Source of the DNA: Microbacterium sp. CGR2
GTDB lineage: Bacteria; Actinomycetota; Actinomycetes; Actinomycetales; Microbacteriaceae
Length of the DNA: 64,000 nt
Reading direction: 5' to 3'
Assembly: GCF_003626735.1 (NCBI RefSeq)
Contig: NZ_RBHX01000001.1
Location: forward strand, 2,728,001-2,792,000
A program made the translations under genes and the position numbers. Each line of letters opens with the position of its first letter. Within the stretch, counting starts at the first letter, position 1. Shown piece after piece: positions 1-13,108 of the stretch. The notes beneath the pieces are model-generated. The model was not told the origin of the DNA. It searched no databases and saw nothing but the letters and a program-made list of their open reading frames with translations.

Positions 1-1777
1 GCTGGTCGAGAAGCCACCAGTCGAGTTCGCGTCCTTCGGACCACTCGGCCAGCTGACCGAACTCCTGGCCCATGAAGAGAAGCTTCTTGCCCGGATGCCC
101 CCACATATATGCCAGGTAGGCGCGGACGTTGGCGAGCTTGTGCCAGTGGTCGCCCGGCATCTTCGCCAAGAGGCTGCCTTTACCGTGCACGACCTCGTCG
201 TGACTGATCGGCAGCAGGTAGTTCTCGCCGAACGCGTACACGAAGGAGAACGTCATCTCGCCTTCGTGGTGGGACCGGTGCAGGGGGTCGCGCTGGATGT
301 ACTGCAACGAGTCGTTCATCCAGCCCATGTTCCACTTGAACCCGAAGCCCAACCCGGCATGCGCGGTCGGCGCGGTGACCCCCGGGAAGCTCGTGGACTC
401 TTCGGCGATCATGAGGATGCCGGGATGCAACCGATAAGCGGTGGCATTGACCTCCTGCAGGAAGCGGATGGCTTCGAGGTTCTCCCTGCCACCGTGGATG
501 TTTGGCTCCCACTCGCCTTCGTTGCGGGAGTAGTCCAGGTAGAGCATGGATGCGACGGCATCGACCCGCAGGCCATCGACGTGGAACTCCTCGAGCCAGT
601 AGAGGGCATTCGCCACCAGGAATCCGCGGACCTCAGGACGCCCGTAGTCGAAGATCAGCGTGCCCCAGTCCTGGTGCTCGCCGCGCCGGGGATCGGGATG
701 CTCGTACAAGGCTTGCCCGTCGAACCGCGCGAGGGCGAAAGCGTCCTTCGGAAAGTGCCCTGGCACCCAGTCCATGATCACCCCGATGCCGGCCTGGTGC
801 AGGCGATCGATCAGATATCTCAGATCGTCGGGACTCCCGAATCGGCTCGTCGGTGCGTAGTATCCGCTGATCTGATAGCCCCAGGAGCCGCCGAACGGAT
901 GCTCGGCCAGCGGCATGAATTCGACGTGAGTGAATCCTGCGCTCGTGACGTGTTCGATCAGCGGGTCCGCGATTTCGCGGTAACCCAGTCCACTCCGCCA
1001 GGAGCCGAGGTGGATCTCGTAGACCGAGAGCGGCTGAGCCACGGCATGGGTGGCCGCGCGGCGCGTCATCCACGCCCCGTCCGTCCAGGTGTACGAGGAG
1101 GCTGTGACGACAGACGCCGTGTCCGGCGGCACCTCTGCTGCGAGCGCCATCGGATCCGCTTTCAGGATCCATGCGCCGTCGCGGGTGCGGATCTGATACT
1201 TGTATCGAGTGCCCGGAGCCAGATCGGGGATGAAGAGCTCCCAGACGCCGCTGACACCCATGGAGCGCATGGCATGTGGTTCGCCGCTCCAGCCATTGTG
1301 GTCTCCGACGACACGCACGGCAGTGGCGTTCGGCGCCCAGACGGCGAAAGCGACGCCCTTCTCGCCGTCGAGGGTGCGCGGGTGCGCTCCGAGCACCTGC
1401 CACAGCCGTTCGTGTCGGCCTTCGGCCATCAGATGCAGGTCGAGGTCACCGAGCGTCGGAGAATGGCGATACGGATCCCCGGTGACCGCTTCGTCGTCGG
1501 AACCGTAAGCCGTCGCGATCCGGTACGGAATCGGCGGACCGGCGTGACGTGCCTCCCAGATGCCGTGGGCGGCGTGGTTCAGAGACAGACGACTGCCATC
1601 GTTGAAGACTGCGGCAACGGAGCGGGCGAGTGGCCGACGGACACGGATGATCGTGGAAGTGCGCCCCGCCGGATCCTTCGACGGGTGTGCACCGAGCAGG
1701 GCGTGCGGATCGTGGTGGGAGGCCTCGGACACCGCTTCCCATTCGGCGGACGCGCTCATGTTCTCCAGGCCGCTCAT
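1..1777 (-). CDS. glgB: 1,4-alpha-glucan branching enzyme GlgB (3' end cut by window)
   Basis: Makes alpha-1,6 branches in glycogen-like glucan by cutting and transferring alpha-1,4 chains (GH13 family, cytosolic). About 592 codons are visible; the C-terminus lies outside the window. The translation shows the N-terminal carbohydrate-binding module ([17 protein letters not shown]), then the GH13 barrel with [12 protein letters not shown], the nucleophile region [13 protein letters not shown] (Asp near residue 404), the acid/base region [12 protein letters not shown] (Glu near 457) and [14 protein letters not shown], all typical of GlgB. The ATG at 1777 overlaps the glgE stop (ATGA), so translation is coupled in the order glgX-glgE-glgB. 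Branching of the GlgE product is the known partner role of GlgB in this pathway. Family assignment is secure. Confidence 0.96.
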   Translation of the reverse strand, partial: MSGLENMSASAEWEAVSEASHHDPHALLGAHPSKDPAGRTSTIIRVRRPLARSVAAVFNDGSRLSLNHAAHGIWEARHAGPPIPYRIATAYGSDDEAVTGDPYRHSPTLGDLDLHLMAEGRHERLWQVLGAHPRTLDGEKGVAFAVWAPNATAVRVVGDHNGWSGEPHAMRSMGVSGVWELFIPDLAPGTRYKYQIRTRDGAWILKADPMALAAEVPPDTASVVTASSYTWTDGAWMTRRAATHAVAQPLSVYEIHLGSWRSGLGYREIADPLIEHVTSAGFTHVEFMPLAEHPFGGSWGYQISGYYAPTSRFGSPDDLRYLIDRLHQAGIGVIMDWVPGHFPKDAFALARFDGQALYEHPDPRRGEHQDWGTLIFDYGRPEVRGFLVANALYWLEEFHVDGLRVDAVASMLYLDYSRNEGEWEPNIHGGRENLEAIRFLQEVNATAYRLHPGILMIAEESTSFPGVTAPTAHAGLGFGFKWNMGWMNDSLQYIQRDPLHRSHHEGEMTFSFVYAFGENYLLPISHDEVVHGKGSLLAKMPGDHWHKLANVRAYLAYMWGHPGKKLLFMGQEFGQLAEWSEGRELDWWLLDQ

Positions 1778-3915
1778 GCGCCCTCCCTCACCTTCAGGAT
1801 GTGCACCGGCTCGGCGAAAGCGTCGAGCCGGACGTAGTTGTGGTCGGTCCACGTCCAGACCGCGCCGGTCAGGAGGTCTTCCACTTCGAAGGGCTCGCCG
1901 AGCGGGACCCCCCAGAGGGTGGTGTCGAGGTGGACTGTGGTCTCGCGCACAGAGTGCGGATCGACGTTCGCCACGACGATGATCGTATCCGGACGTCCCG
2001 TTCCCGTGAACTCGGCGTCGAGGTGCTTGCTGTAGACGAGCACGGCTTCGTCGTCGCTCCAGTGCGCGCAGAAGTTGCGGAGCTGCCGAAGGGCCGGATG
2101 GGCGTCGCGGATCTGGTTGAGGCGCCGGAGCAGCGGCGCGAGGGAGTCTCCCCGTTCCTCCGCCCCTGCCCAGTCTCGGAACTTGTACTCGTACTTCTCG
2201 TTGTCGATGTTCTCCTCCGACCCGGGACGAGCCACGTTCTCGAACAACTCGTAGCCGGCGTAGACGCCGTATATCGGGGCGGCTGTCGCAGCGATGCACG
2301 CGCGGATCCGGTATGCGGCGCGACCACCGAACTGGAGGTATTCCGTGAGGATGTCGTGCGTGTTGACGAACAGGTTGGGTCGCATGTAGTCGCTGGTCTC
2401 GTGCGACACCGAGGTGAGGAACTCCTCGAGCTCCGCCTTGGTGTTGCGCCAGGTGAAGTAGCTGTAGCTCTGCTGGAAGCCCACGGCTGCCAGCGCGCGC
2501 ATGACGGCGGGCCGGGTGAAGGCCTCGGCCAGGAAGAGCACGTCGGGGTCCGCGGCGTTCACGGTCGCGATGAGCCACTCCCAGAACTGCAGGGGCTTCG
2601 TATGCGGGTTGTCGACGCGGAAGATCTTCACGCCCTGCGCGACCCAGTGCTGGACTATGCGCAGCATCTCCGCGTAGATCCCCGCAGGGTCGTTGTCGAA
2701 GTTCAGAGGATAGATGTCCTGGTACTTCTTCGGCGGGTTCTCCGCGTAGGCGATGGTGCCGTCAGGGAGGGTCGTGAACCACTCGGGGTGGGCCGTGACC
2801 CACGGGTGGTCGGGGGATGCCTGGAGAGCGAGGTCCAGGCACACCTCGAGTCCTTCTTTGCGTGCGGCGCGCACGAAGGTCCGGAAGTCCTGCGCCGTGC
2901 CCAGGTCGGGGTGGATCGCGTCATGTCCGCCCTCGGCCGAGCCGATCGCGTACGGCGAGCCGGGGTCGGTGGGTTCGGCGACGAGAGTGTTGTTGCGCCC
3001 TTTGCGGTTGGTCGTGCCGATCGGGTGGATGGGCACGAGGTAGATCACGTCGAAGCCCATCGCTGCGACGGCGGGGAGGCGTTTTGCCGCCGTGCGGAAA
3101 GTACCGCTCTTCACGCTCCCGTCCTTCAGCCGGCGGGCTCCCTCCGACCGCGGGAAGAACTCGTACCAGGCTCCGACTCCCGCAGCGACGCGGTCGACGA
3201 GGATCGTCTGCGTCTGTGCTTCAGAGCGCAGGGTCATGAGCGGGCGTTGGGCGAAGATCTGCTCGAGCGTGGGGTCGGTGGAGAGTGCGATCGTCGTCGC
3301 CGCATCACCGTCCCGCAGGGACTCCGCATCCGACTGCAGACGCTTCCGCTCGGCAGCGGGGCGGTCTTTCTCAGCCGCCGCGCGCGACAGCAGCTCGGCA
3401 CCGAGGGCGGCCATCACGGGCACGTCGACGCCGGCCGCGACCTTCAGCTCTGCCGCGTGCGCCCAGGTGGCGAAGTCGTCGGAGAACGCCTCGAACCGGT
3501 AGCTCCACTTCCCCTGCATGTCGAGCGCGATCTCGGCGGACCAGGTGTCGGTGCCATCTTTGCGAGGAAGCAGACGGTGCAGGCTCTCCTGACCATCGGG
3601 GGATGTCAGGCGCAGATGGACGCCGATGATGTCGTGTCCTTCTCGGAACGACACCACGCTGAAGGGCACAACCTCGCCGACGAACGCCTTGGGGGTGAAC
3701 CCGCCGGGAACCGAGGGTGACCCGTTCACGAGGGGGATACGACCCGTGCGGGTATCGCTGACGGCAGCGACCGCCCCGAGGGGGCGCATCGGGATCTGAG
3801 CGGGGCTCCGAAGAGCCGAGGACCGGGTACCACTACGTGCAGCCACCCCCTGAATGTACCGCCCGGAGTGGTGCGCGGGAAGCGAGCCGACGGGTGCGTC
3901 GGAGACTGCGTTCAT
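1774..3915 (-). CDS. glgE: Alpha-1,4-glucan:maltose-1-phosphate maltosyltransferase GlgE
   Basis: Extends alpha-1,4-glucan with maltosyl units from maltose-1-phosphate (GH13_3). The core begins at TRTGRIPL and contains the GlgE-type motifs [18 protein letters not shown] (nucleophile Asp near residue 434) and [14 protein letters not shown] (Glu near 463). The chosen ATG at 3915 overlaps the glgX stop as ATGA, implying coupling. It adds about 50 residues, rich in Ala/Ser/Arg, before the conserved core; an internal ATG at 3789 is closer to the usual family start but has no convincing ribosome site. The neighbours glgX and glgB share the pathway; no treS/pep2 pair is visible here, so the maltose-1-phosphate source is not shown by the window. 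Confidence 0.93.
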   Translation of the reverse strand: MNAVSDAPVGSLPAHHSGRYIQGVAARSGTRSSALRSPAQIPMRPLGAVAAVSDTRTGRIPLVNGSPSVPGGFTPKAFVGEVVPFSVVSFREGHDIIGVHLRLTSPDGQESLHRLLPRKDGTDTWSAEIALDMQGKWSYRFEAFSDDFATWAHAAELKVAAGVDVPVMAALGAELLSRAAAEKDRPAAERKRLQSDAESLRDGDAATTIALSTDPTLEQIFAQRPLMTLRSEAQTQTILVDRVAAGVGAWYEFFPRSEGARRLKDGSVKSGTFRTAAKRLPAVAAMGFDVIYLVPIHPIGTTNRKGRNNTLVAEPTDPGSPYAIGSAEGGHDAIHPDLGTAQDFRTFVRAARKEGLEVCLDLALQASPDHPWVTAHPEWFTTLPDGTIAYAENPPKKYQDIYPLNFDNDPAGIYAEMLRIVQHWVAQGVKIFRVDNPHTKPLQFWEWLIATVNAADPDVLFLAEAFTRPAVMRALAAVGFQQSYSYFTWRNTKAELEEFLTSVSHETSDYMRPNLFVNTHDILTEYLQFGGRAAYRIRACIAATAAPIYGVYAGYELFENVARPGSEENIDNEKYEYKFRDWAGAEERGDSLAPLLRRLNQIRDAHPALRQLRNFCAHWSDDEAVLVYSKHLDAEFTGTGRPDTIIVVANVDPHSVRETTVHLDTTLWGVPLGEPFEVEDLLTGAVWTWTDHNYVRLDAFAEPVHILKVREGA

Positions 3916-5984
3916 TCCACGCGGAACAGTCGCATCGACGTTCCGGGGATCGGCAGCACCTCTCCCGGAGCGAACACTTCGTGGTCCGCGGAAGGCCGAT
4001 CCTGCGCGCTCGACCACAGTGAGACGAATCGGCTCGCGCCCTCGATCTCCTCGGGCAGCCGCACGTCGATGGGGGACTCGGTGCCGTGGACGATCAGCAG
4101 GATGCGGTTGGGTGCCTCCTGATCCGGTGTGGAGGCGGCCGAGTACTGGAGCGTGCGATTACGAGGGTCTGCCCATTGCACGCTCTCCATCGTCTGACCG
4201 TGCTGGTCGTACCAGTCCATCACCGACGCATTGGGGATGTGCTCACCGAGGCGGGCGTAACGGCTGGGTCGCAGTGCCGGATTCTCATTCCGCAGACGGA
4301 TCAGTCGACTCACATGCGCGCGGAGGTCTTCCTGCCACTGCTCGTGATCCCACCGCAGCCACGTCAGCGCCGAGTCCTGGGCGTACGCGTTGTTGTTGCC
4401 CCGCTGCGTGCGCCCCACTTCGTCCCCGGCCGTGAGCATGGGGATCCCCGCGGAGAGCAGAAGGGTTCCGAGGAGATTGCGCATCGCTTTGCGTCGGGCG
4501 CCCAGGATGGCCGGGTCATCCGTCGGACCTTCCACGCCATGGTTGAAGGCACGGTTCGTGTCGGCGCCGTCGCGGTTGTGCTCGCCGTTGGCTTCGTTGT
4601 GCTTCACGTCGTAGGAGACGAGGTCATGCAGCGTGAATCCGTCGTGGGCGGTGACGAAGTTCACGCTGGCAAGCGGTCCGCGGCCCTCGCTGAACGTGTT
4701 CGACGAGCCCGCGAGACGCGTGGCGAATCCGCCGACTCCGACGGGAGCGGACGCACGCCGGGCGTAGTCGATGTCGCTCAGCCAGAAGTTGCGAACACGA
4801 TCGCGGTAGCGGTCGTTCCACTCGTGCCATCCCGCCGGGAAGTTCCCCGTCTGCCAGCCACCCAGTCCGACGTCCCACGGCTCTGCGATGAGCTTGGTCT
4901 CCGCGAGAACGGGATCATCGGCGATGGCGGCGAGAAGGGGATGCTCCGGGGTGAACGTGTGCGTCCCATCGCGAGCGATCGCGGTGGCCAGATCGAAACG
5001 GAACCCGTCGATCTGCATCTCCTGCGCCCAGTACCGCAGCGAGTCGAGCACCAGACGGGCGCCGACGTCGGTGGACGTGTTCAGCGTGTTCCCGCACCCG
5101 GTGGTGTCGATGTAGACCCCGGCATCGTCCTGACGGTAGTAGCTCGCGTTGTCGATGCCTCGCAGGCTCGATCGGGGGCCGCCGAACCCCTCTTCCGCGG
5201 TGTGGTTGTAGACGACGTCGAGAATGACTTCGAGCCCTGCCTCGTGCAGCAGGCGCACCATGCCCTTGAACTCTGCCAGCACGGCCTCCGGACCGGCTTT
5301 GCGTGCGCTTTCCGTGGCATAGGCCGTGTGCGGCGTGAAGAAGTTCAGGGTGTTGTATCCCCAGTAGTTCGTAAGCCCCCTCTCGAGCAGGCGCGGTTCC
5401 GGGACGAACGCCTGCACCGGAAGCAGCTCGATCGAGGTGATGCCGAGCGAGTGGAAGTGCGCGATCATCGCGGGATGCGCGAGACCGGCGTAGGTGCCGT
5501 GCAGCGCTGGTGGCACGTCGGGGTGCCGTTTGGTGAGCCCCTTGAGGTGCCCCTCGTAGATGACGGTCCTGTCGAGTGGGATACGGGGTTTCCGCGATTC
5601 TCCCCAGTCGAACCCGTCGATGATGACGACCGATCTCCACTCTTCATAGCCGTCGCCCTGGGCGAGACCGCGCGCGTAGGGATCGAGGAGCAGAGTCTCC
5701 GGATTGAAGGTGTTGCCCGGTCCGTGCGGGCCACCTGAGCGGAGCGCGTATCGGACGCCTGGCTGCAGCAGAGGGGTCGTCACTTCCCAGATCCCGCCGG
5801 GCAGGCGCTCGAGCGGCACTTCGTCGGTGACCCAGTCGAGATCTGTCGCATCGAACACGACGAGTTCGATCGATGAGGCGTTGCGCGACCACACTCTCAG
5901 CGTCCCGACACCGTCATGCAGTCGCACGCCGAGGTGGTCCAGCGCGGAACCGCCGGGCGCGGTGAAAGCGGGCGTCTCGGGCAT
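3912..5984 (-). CDS. glgX: Glycogen debranching enzyme GlgX (isoamylase family)
   Basis: Hydrolyses alpha-1,6 branch points of glycogen limit dextrins. The 690-residue protein starts with the isoamylase N-domain (LDHLGVRLHDGVGTLRVWS) and has the GH13_11 barrel: YEGHLKGLTKRHPDVP, LDVVYNHTAEE, DGFRFDLATAIARDG (nucleophile Asp near 330) and KLIAEPWDVG (Glu near 367), plus FVTAHDGFTLHDLVSY and the WLRWD segment near the C-terminus. The length is normal for the family. It is the first gene of a three-gene minus-strand operon. The ATG at 5984 lies 6 nt downstream of a TAGGGT -10 hexamer and has no Shine-Dalgarno sequence, so a leaderless message is likely. Confidence 0.95.
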   Translation of the reverse strand: MPETPAFTAPGGSALDHLGVRLHDGVGTLRVWSRNASSIELVVFDATDLDWVTDEVPLERLPGGIWEVTTPLLQPGVRYALRSGGPHGPGNTFNPETLLLDPYARGLAQGDGYEEWRSVVIIDGFDWGESRKPRIPLDRTVIYEGHLKGLTKRHPDVPPALHGTYAGLAHPAMIAHFHSLGITSIELLPVQAFVPEPRLLERGLTNYWGYNTLNFFTPHTAYATESARKAGPEAVLAEFKGMVRLLHEAGLEVILDVVYNHTAEEGFGGPRSSLRGIDNASYYRQDDAGVYIDTTGCGNTLNTSTDVGARLVLDSLRYWAQEMQIDGFRFDLATAIARDGTHTFTPEHPLLAAIADDPVLAETKLIAEPWDVGLGGWQTGNFPAGWHEWNDRYRDRVRNFWLSDIDYARRASAPVGVGGFATRLAGSSNTFSEGRGPLASVNFVTAHDGFTLHDLVSYDVKHNEANGEHNRDGADTNRAFNHGVEGPTDDPAILGARRKAMRNLLGTLLLSAGIPMLTAGDEVGRTQRGNNNAYAQDSALTWLRWDHEQWQEDLRAHVSRLIRLRNENPALRPSRYARLGEHIPNASVMDWYDQHGQTMESVQWADPRNRTLQYSAASTPDQEAPNRILLIVHGTESPIDVRLPEEIEGASRFVSLWSSAQDRPSADHEVFAPGEVLPIPGTSMRLFRVE

Positions 5985-6084
5985 GAGTACACCCTAGAGT
6001 GCCGGGCCGCCGTCTCATGACTGCGAGTACTCCGTCTCACGTCGGCGCCGCCTCGCCGGGGTGATTTCGCGAGACAATCGAGGG
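5985..6084. promoter_or_regulatory. Divergent promoter region, glgX operon and cysteine desulfurase
   Basis: This 100-bp gap separates two divergent units. On the minus strand TAGGGT (5991-5996) stands 6 nt before the glgX ATG. On the plus strand GACAAT (6073-6078) stands 6 nt before the ATG at 6085. Both spacings place the predicted transcription start on the start codon itself. No clear -35 box matches consensus on either strand. Confidence 0.6.
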
Positions 6085-7260
6085 ATGAGGCACTATCTCG
6101 ACCACGCCGCGACCACGCCGTTGCGGCGCGAAGCCCGCGACGCCTGGTTGACGGCCAGCGAGACCGTCGGCAATGCGTCCTCGACACACAACGCCGGTCA
6201 GGATGCGCGTCGAGTTCTGGAGGAGTCCCGCGAGAGGGTCGCGGCGGTGCTCGGCTCCGATCCCATCGAGGTCGTCTTCACCTCCGGCGGCACCGAGTCG
6301 ATCAACCTCGCCCTGCAGGGGATGTGGGGGGCGCGCCGCGATGGGACGGACGCCATCGTGCTGCCGGATGCCGAACACCACGCGACCATGGACACGGTCG
6401 CCGCTCTGGTCGAAGAGGGCGCGGTGGTGAGGCCTGTGCGCGTGAACAGCCTCGCGGGAATCGATCCCGAGCACTTCGCTGCTCGGCTCCAGGGTGCCGC
6501 GTTGGCGACTGCGTTGTTCGCCAACAACGAGGCGGGCACCGTCAATGACGTCACAGCGCTCACCGGTGCCGCCGCGGCGGCGGGTGTGCCGTTGCACATC
6601 GACGCGGTGGCTGCCCTCGGACACGTTCCGCTGTCCTTCCGCACCCTGCGCTCGGACGCCGCTGCCGGCGTCGGCCTCGTCGCGATGAGCTTCGCCGGTC
6701 ACAAGATAGGAGCGCCCGTCGGAGTCGGCGTGCTGATCGCCGCGCGCACCGTGCACCTGAAGCCACTCCTGCGCGGAGGTGCGCAACAACGCGGCCTGCG
6801 CGCTGGGACGCAGGATGTCGCCGGGGCGGTGGCTTTCGCCACGGCATTGGAGCTGGCAGAGGCGGAGCGGGTCGTGGAAGCTGCCCGTCTGTCCGCGCTG
6901 CGCGATCGCCTCGTCGACGGCATCCGATCGGCTGTGCCGGCTGCCGAGCTGCTGGGTGACCCGAACCGTCGCCTTCCCGGCAACGCCCACGTTCTCTTCC
7001 CTGGCGCGGTGGGAGAGAGCCTGCTGTTCCTGCTCGACGTCGCGGGAATCGCGGCCTCGACGGGATCAGCGTGTCAGGCGGGGGTCGCAGAGCCGTCGCA
7101 TGTGGTGACCGCCATGGGTCGGAGCGAGCGCGACGCACGGAGCGTGCTGCGGTTCTCGTTCGGCCGCACCTCGACGGATGACGATGTCGATGCGGTGCTC
7201 GCCGTGATCGCCGACGTCTATGCGCGGGCATCCGGTCCCCGCACAGCCGCACGCTCGTAG
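6085..7260 (+). CDS. Cysteine desulfurase (NifS/IscS-like, PLP enzyme)
   Basis: Removes sulfur from cysteine as an enzyme-bound persulfide for tRNA thiolation and Fe-S assembly. The protein opens with MRHYLDHAATTPLRREA, has EVVFTSGGTESINLAL, the cofactor-site HIDAVAALGHVP, the PLP lysine in SFAGHKIGAPVG and the catalytic cysteine in STGSACQAGV near residue 330. The ATG at 6085 was chosen over a GTG at 6061 because the conserved N-terminus begins there and GACAAT lies 6 nt upstream. mnmA follows after 9 bp, a frequent actinobacterial pairing in which this enzyme supplies the sulfur MnmA uses. An iscS-type name is plausible, but a paralogue such as sufS cannot be excluded. Confidence 0.93.
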   Translation: MRHYLDHAATTPLRREARDAWLTASETVGNASSTHNAGQDARRVLEESRERVAAVLGSDPIEVVFTSGGTESINLALQGMWGARRDGTDAIVLPDAEHHATMDTVAALVEEGAVVRPVRVNSLAGIDPEHFAARLQGAALATALFANNEAGTVNDVTALTGAAAAAGVPLHIDAVAALGHVPLSFRTLRSDAAAGVGLVAMSFAGHKIGAPVGVGVLIAARTVHLKPLLRGGAQQRGLRAGTQDVAGAVAFATALELAEAERVVEAARLSALRDRLVDGIRSAVPAAELLGDPNRRLPGNAHVLFPGAVGESLLFLLDVAGIAASTGSACQAGVAEPSHVVTAMGRSERDARSVLRFSFGRTSTDDDVDAVLAVIADVYARASGPRTAARS

Positions 7261-7263
7261 ACT
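7258..7263 (+). promoter_or_regulatory. -10 hexamer TAGACT for mnmA
   Basis: TAGACT overlaps the TAG stop of the upstream gene and ends 6 nt before the mnmA ATG, so an internal leaderless promoter is possible in addition to read-through. Confidence 0.45.
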
Positions 7264-7269
7264 GTTCAC

Positions 7270-8367
7270 ATGCGGATACTTGCGGCCATGAGTGGGGGAG
7301 TGGACTCCGCCGTCGCGGCAGCACGAGCCGTGGAGGCGGGCCATGATGTCGTCGGCGTCCACCTGGCGCTCTCGCGTGCCGGCGGAACCCTGCGTACGGG
7401 CAGTCGCGGATGCTGCACGATCGAGGACGCCCTCGATGCCCGCCGCGCCGCCGATCTCCTCGGCATCCCCTTCTACGTCTGGGACTTCTCCGAGCGCTTC
7501 CGCGATGACGTGATCGACGACTTCATCGCCGAGTACCAGGCCGGACGTACCCCGAATCCCTGCATGCGGTGCAACGAGAAGATCAAGTTCGCCGCGCTGC
7601 TGGAGCGCGCGATCGAGCTCGGCTTCGACGCGGTCTGCACGGGCCACTACGCAACTCTCGTCGACGGTGAGCAGGGTCTCGAGCTCCACCGCGCGTCGGA
7701 CAACGCGAAGGATCAGTCCTACGTGCTGGGCGTGCTCACCGCCGATCAGCTCGCGCACACGTACTTCCCTCTCGGCGACACACCCTCGAAGGCGCTCGTT
7801 CGCGCTGAGGCAGAGGCCCGCGGCCTGAGCGTGGCTCAGAAGCCGGACAGTCACGACATCTGCTTCATCCCCGACGGCGATACCCGGGGGTGGCTCGCCG
7901 AGAAGGTCGGCACCGCCACCGGTGAGATCGTCGATCGAGAGGGAGCGGTGGTGGGCTCGCACGAGGGTGCGCACAGCTTCACCGTCGGCCAGCGTCGCGG
8001 GCTGAAACTGGGCGTTCCTGCAGCAGACGGCAAGCCAAGATTCGTCCTCGAGGTACGCCCGGTGTCCAACACGGTCGTGGTGGGTCCGAAGGAAGCGCTG
8101 GCGATCGCGGAGATCTCCGGCGAGCGGTTCAGCTGGGCGGGCGCGGCCCCGACGGATGCGTCTTTCGAATGTCACGTGCAGATCCGTGCGCACGCCGACC
8201 CTGTTGCTGCTCGCGCCGAAGTTTCGACCGATGGCGTACGCGTCGTTCCCGAGGTGCCACTCGACGGTGTCGCACCGGGGCAGACGGCCGTGCTCTACGT
8301 GGGAACCCGGGTGCTCGGACAGTTCACGATCGACGCGACCGTTTCTGCCGTTCCTGTCGGGGCATAA
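7270..8367 (+). CDS. mnmA: tRNA-specific 2-thiouridylase MnmA
   Basis: Installs 2-thiouridine at U34 of tRNAs for Lys, Glu and Gln. The protein begins with the PP-loop motif [14 protein letters not shown], which binds ATP. It has the catalytic cysteine pair in [12 protein letters not shown] (near residue 100) and [11 protein letters not shown] (near residue 198), and a C-terminal beta-barrel domain that contacts tRNA. The length of 365 residues is normal. It follows the cysteine desulfurase by 9 bp and precedes ligA by 39 bp. No Shine-Dalgarno sequence precedes the ATG. Confidence 0.96.
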   Translation: MRILAAMSGGVDSAVAAARAVEAGHDVVGVHLALSRAGGTLRTGSRGCCTIEDALDARRAADLLGIPFYVWDFSERFRDDVIDDFIAEYQAGRTPNPCMRCNEKIKFAALLERAIELGFDAVCTGHYATLVDGEQGLELHRASDNAKDQSYVLGVLTADQLAHTYFPLGDTPSKALVRAEAEARGLSVAQKPDSHDICFIPDGDTRGWLAEKVGTATGEIVDREGAVVGSHEGAHSFTVGQRRGLKLGVPAADGKPRFVLEVRPVSNTVVVGPKEALAIAEISGERFSWAGAAPTDASFECHVQIRAHADPVAARAEVSTDGVRVVPEVPLDGVAPGQTAVLYVGTRVLGQFTIDATVSAVPVGA

Positions 8368-8394
8368 CCGGCACCGGATGTCGGCGCCCGCTTC

Positions 8395-11186
<2,792 letters not shown>

Positions 11187-11231
11187 CGGAGAGGTCCGCG
11201 GGACGCACTCGACGAGCGAGCCGTAGGACGG

Positions 11232-13061
11232 TCAGCTCTTGTGGCGCGGCTTCCGGAAGGGCTTTTCCTCGCGGTCGCTCCGCGCCGGCCTGTCGTCGCG
11301 ACGCTCGAAACGCTCGCCGGCGTCACGGCCGCCCTCGCGGGGACCGCTACGGCGGGCACCCGGTCCGCGATCGGGCTTGATCTCGATCAGACGCCCCGAG
11401 ATGCGCGTGTCGCGCAGCTTCTCGAGAACCGTGGGATTCAGATTCGAGGGCAGCTCGACCGTCGAGAAATCGGGGCGGATGTTGATCACACCGAAGTCGT
11501 CGCGTCCCAGTCCGCCCTCATTCGCGAGGGCCCCCACGATCTGACGCGGCTCGACCTTGTGTCGACGACCGACCTCGATGCGGTATGCGGTGTAATCGCC
11601 TCGGCTGCGGCGCTCCGTGCGAGGCTCGCGCGCGTCTCGCGCTGTGCGCTCCCGCGGCGGGCGGTTGTCGGCCTCGACTGCTTTGGAGACGTGGTCGTTG
11701 GCGGGATCGAGCAGCAGCGGCTTGTCACCCTGCGCGACGACGGCCAGAGCGGCAGCCACATCCCCCTCGGGAACGTCATGGTGGCGGACGTAGTGCGCGA
11801 CGATGTCACGGAAAGCCTCGATACGGCCGGTCTCCGATAGCGCGGTGGTGATCGCGTCGTCGAACCGTGTCAGGCGGGTCGTGTTCACATCCTCGGTGCT
11901 GGGAAGCTGCATCTGCGTCGGCTGCTGACGGGTCGCCTTCTCGATGTGCTTGAGCAGATAGCGCTCACGAGGGGTGATGAAGCTGATGGCATCACCCGTG
12001 CGTCCGGCACGTCCCGTGCGTCCGATGCGGTGAACATAGGACTCGGTGTCGGTGGGGATGTCGAAATTGATGACGTGGCTGATGCGCTCGACGTCGAGTC
12101 CGCGAGCTGCGACATCGGTGGCGACCAGGATGTCGAGCTTTCCGTCCTTCAGCTGGTTCACGCTGCGTTCGCGCTGCACCTGTGCCACGTCGCCGTTGAT
12201 GGCCGTTGCCGAGTACCCGCGCGCACGCAGCTTCTCGGCCAGCGTCTCGGTCTCGTTCTTCGTGCGGACGAACACGATCATGCCGTCGAAGTTCTCCACC
12301 TCGAGGATGCGCGTGAGCGCGTCGACTTTCTGCGCGTAGGACACCACGAGGTAACGCTGCGTGATGTTGGTGCCCGTCGCGGTCTTCGACTTGATGCTGA
12401 TCTCTTCCGGCTCGCGCAGGTACTTCTGCGCGAGGCGGCGGATCTGGGGCGGCATGGTCGCCGAGAACAACGCGACCTGCTTCTCTGCAGGCGTCTGCGC
12501 GAGGATCTGCTCCACGTCCTCGGCGAAGCCCATCTTCAACATCTCGTCCGCCTCGTCGAGCACGAGGTACTGCAGCTGCGACAGATCGAGAGTGCCCTTG
12601 GCCAGGTGGTCCATGATGCGCCCGGGCGTGCCGACGATCACGTGGACTCCGCGACGCAGGGCGGAAAGCTGCACGCCATAACCCTGACCGCCGTAGACGG
12701 GGAGGACATGCACGCCCTTCATCTTCGAGGCGTACGACTCGAAGGCTTCGCACACCTGCAGGGCGAGCTCGCGGGTCGGGGCCAGCACGAGAGCCTGCGG
12801 AGACTTCTGCGAGACGTCGAGCCGCTCGAGCACGGGGAGCGCGAAGGCTGCCGTCTTACCGGTTCCGGTCTGCGCCATGCCCACGACATCGCGGCCCGAG
12901 AGCAGCGTCGGAATGGTGGCGGCCTGGATGGGAGAGGGCGTCTCATATCCCAGATCCTTGATGGCTTTGAGGACGGGCCCGGTGATGCCGAGCTCCTCGA
13001 ATCCGGGGGTCGCGGGAGATTCCTCGGGGGCGTCGGTCAGCACTGCGTCTTCAGGGGTCAC
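11232..13061 (-). CDS. DEAD-box ATP-dependent RNA helicase (CsdA/DeaD type)
   Basis: Unwinds RNA secondary structure in ribosome assembly or mRNA turnover. It carries all core motifs: AQTGTGKTAAF (Walker A), PTRELALQV, VLDEADEML (DEAD box), SAT, and HRIGRTGRAGRTG (motif VI). After the helicase core comes a DbpA-type RNA-binding domain (IEVGRRHKVEPRQIVGAL ... GVINIRPDFS) and an Arg/Gly-rich tail (GARRSGPREGGRDAGERFER) as in cold-shock helicases. I start it at the GTG at 13061, 6 nt downstream of TACCCT, instead of a longer reading beginning at 13112, because the extra 17 residues look unrelated to the family. Length 609 residues. Confidence 0.93.
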   Translation of the reverse strand: MTPEDAVLTDAPEESPATPGFEELGITGPVLKAIKDLGYETPSPIQAATIPTLLSGRDVVGMAQTGTGKTAAFALPVLERLDVSQKSPQALVLAPTRELALQVCEAFESYASKMKGVHVLPVYGGQGYGVQLSALRRGVHVIVGTPGRIMDHLAKGTLDLSQLQYLVLDEADEMLKMGFAEDVEQILAQTPAEKQVALFSATMPPQIRRLAQKYLREPEEISIKSKTATGTNITQRYLVVSYAQKVDALTRILEVENFDGMIVFVRTKNETETLAEKLRARGYSATAINGDVAQVQRERSVNQLKDGKLDILVATDVAARGLDVERISHVINFDIPTDTESYVHRIGRTGRAGRTGDAISFITPRERYLLKHIEKATRQQPTQMQLPSTEDVNTTRLTRFDDAITTALSETGRIEAFRDIVAHYVRHHDVPEGDVAAALAVVAQGDKPLLLDPANDHVSKAVEADNRPPRERTARDAREPRTERRSRGDYTAYRIEVGRRHKVEPRQIVGALANEGGLGRDDFGVINIRPDFSTVELPSNLNPTVLEKLRDTRISGRLIEIKPDRGPGARRSGPREGGRDAGERFERRDDRPARSDREEKPFRKPRHKS

Positions 13062-13067
13062 TACCCA

Positions 13068-13073
13068 AGGGTA
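13068..13073 (-). promoter_or_regulatory. -10 hexamer TACCCT for the DEAD-box helicase
   Basis: On the minus strand TACCCT is followed by 6 nt and then the GTG at 13061. This supports the shorter start and a leaderless message. Confidence 0.55.
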
Positions 13074-13108
13074 GCGCCCCGACGGCATTCGCGCCTGTGA
13101 GGGCGCCC

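Noticed and set aside
95..1837. Long plus-strand open frame opposite glgB and glgE
   Set aside because: It is the antisense of two clear enzymes in a GC-rich genome; no start signal and no protein-like conservation.
1687..3720. 677-codon plus-strand open frame opposite glgE
   Set aside because: Arg/Gly/Val-rich shadow frame caused by codon bias of the true minus-strand gene.
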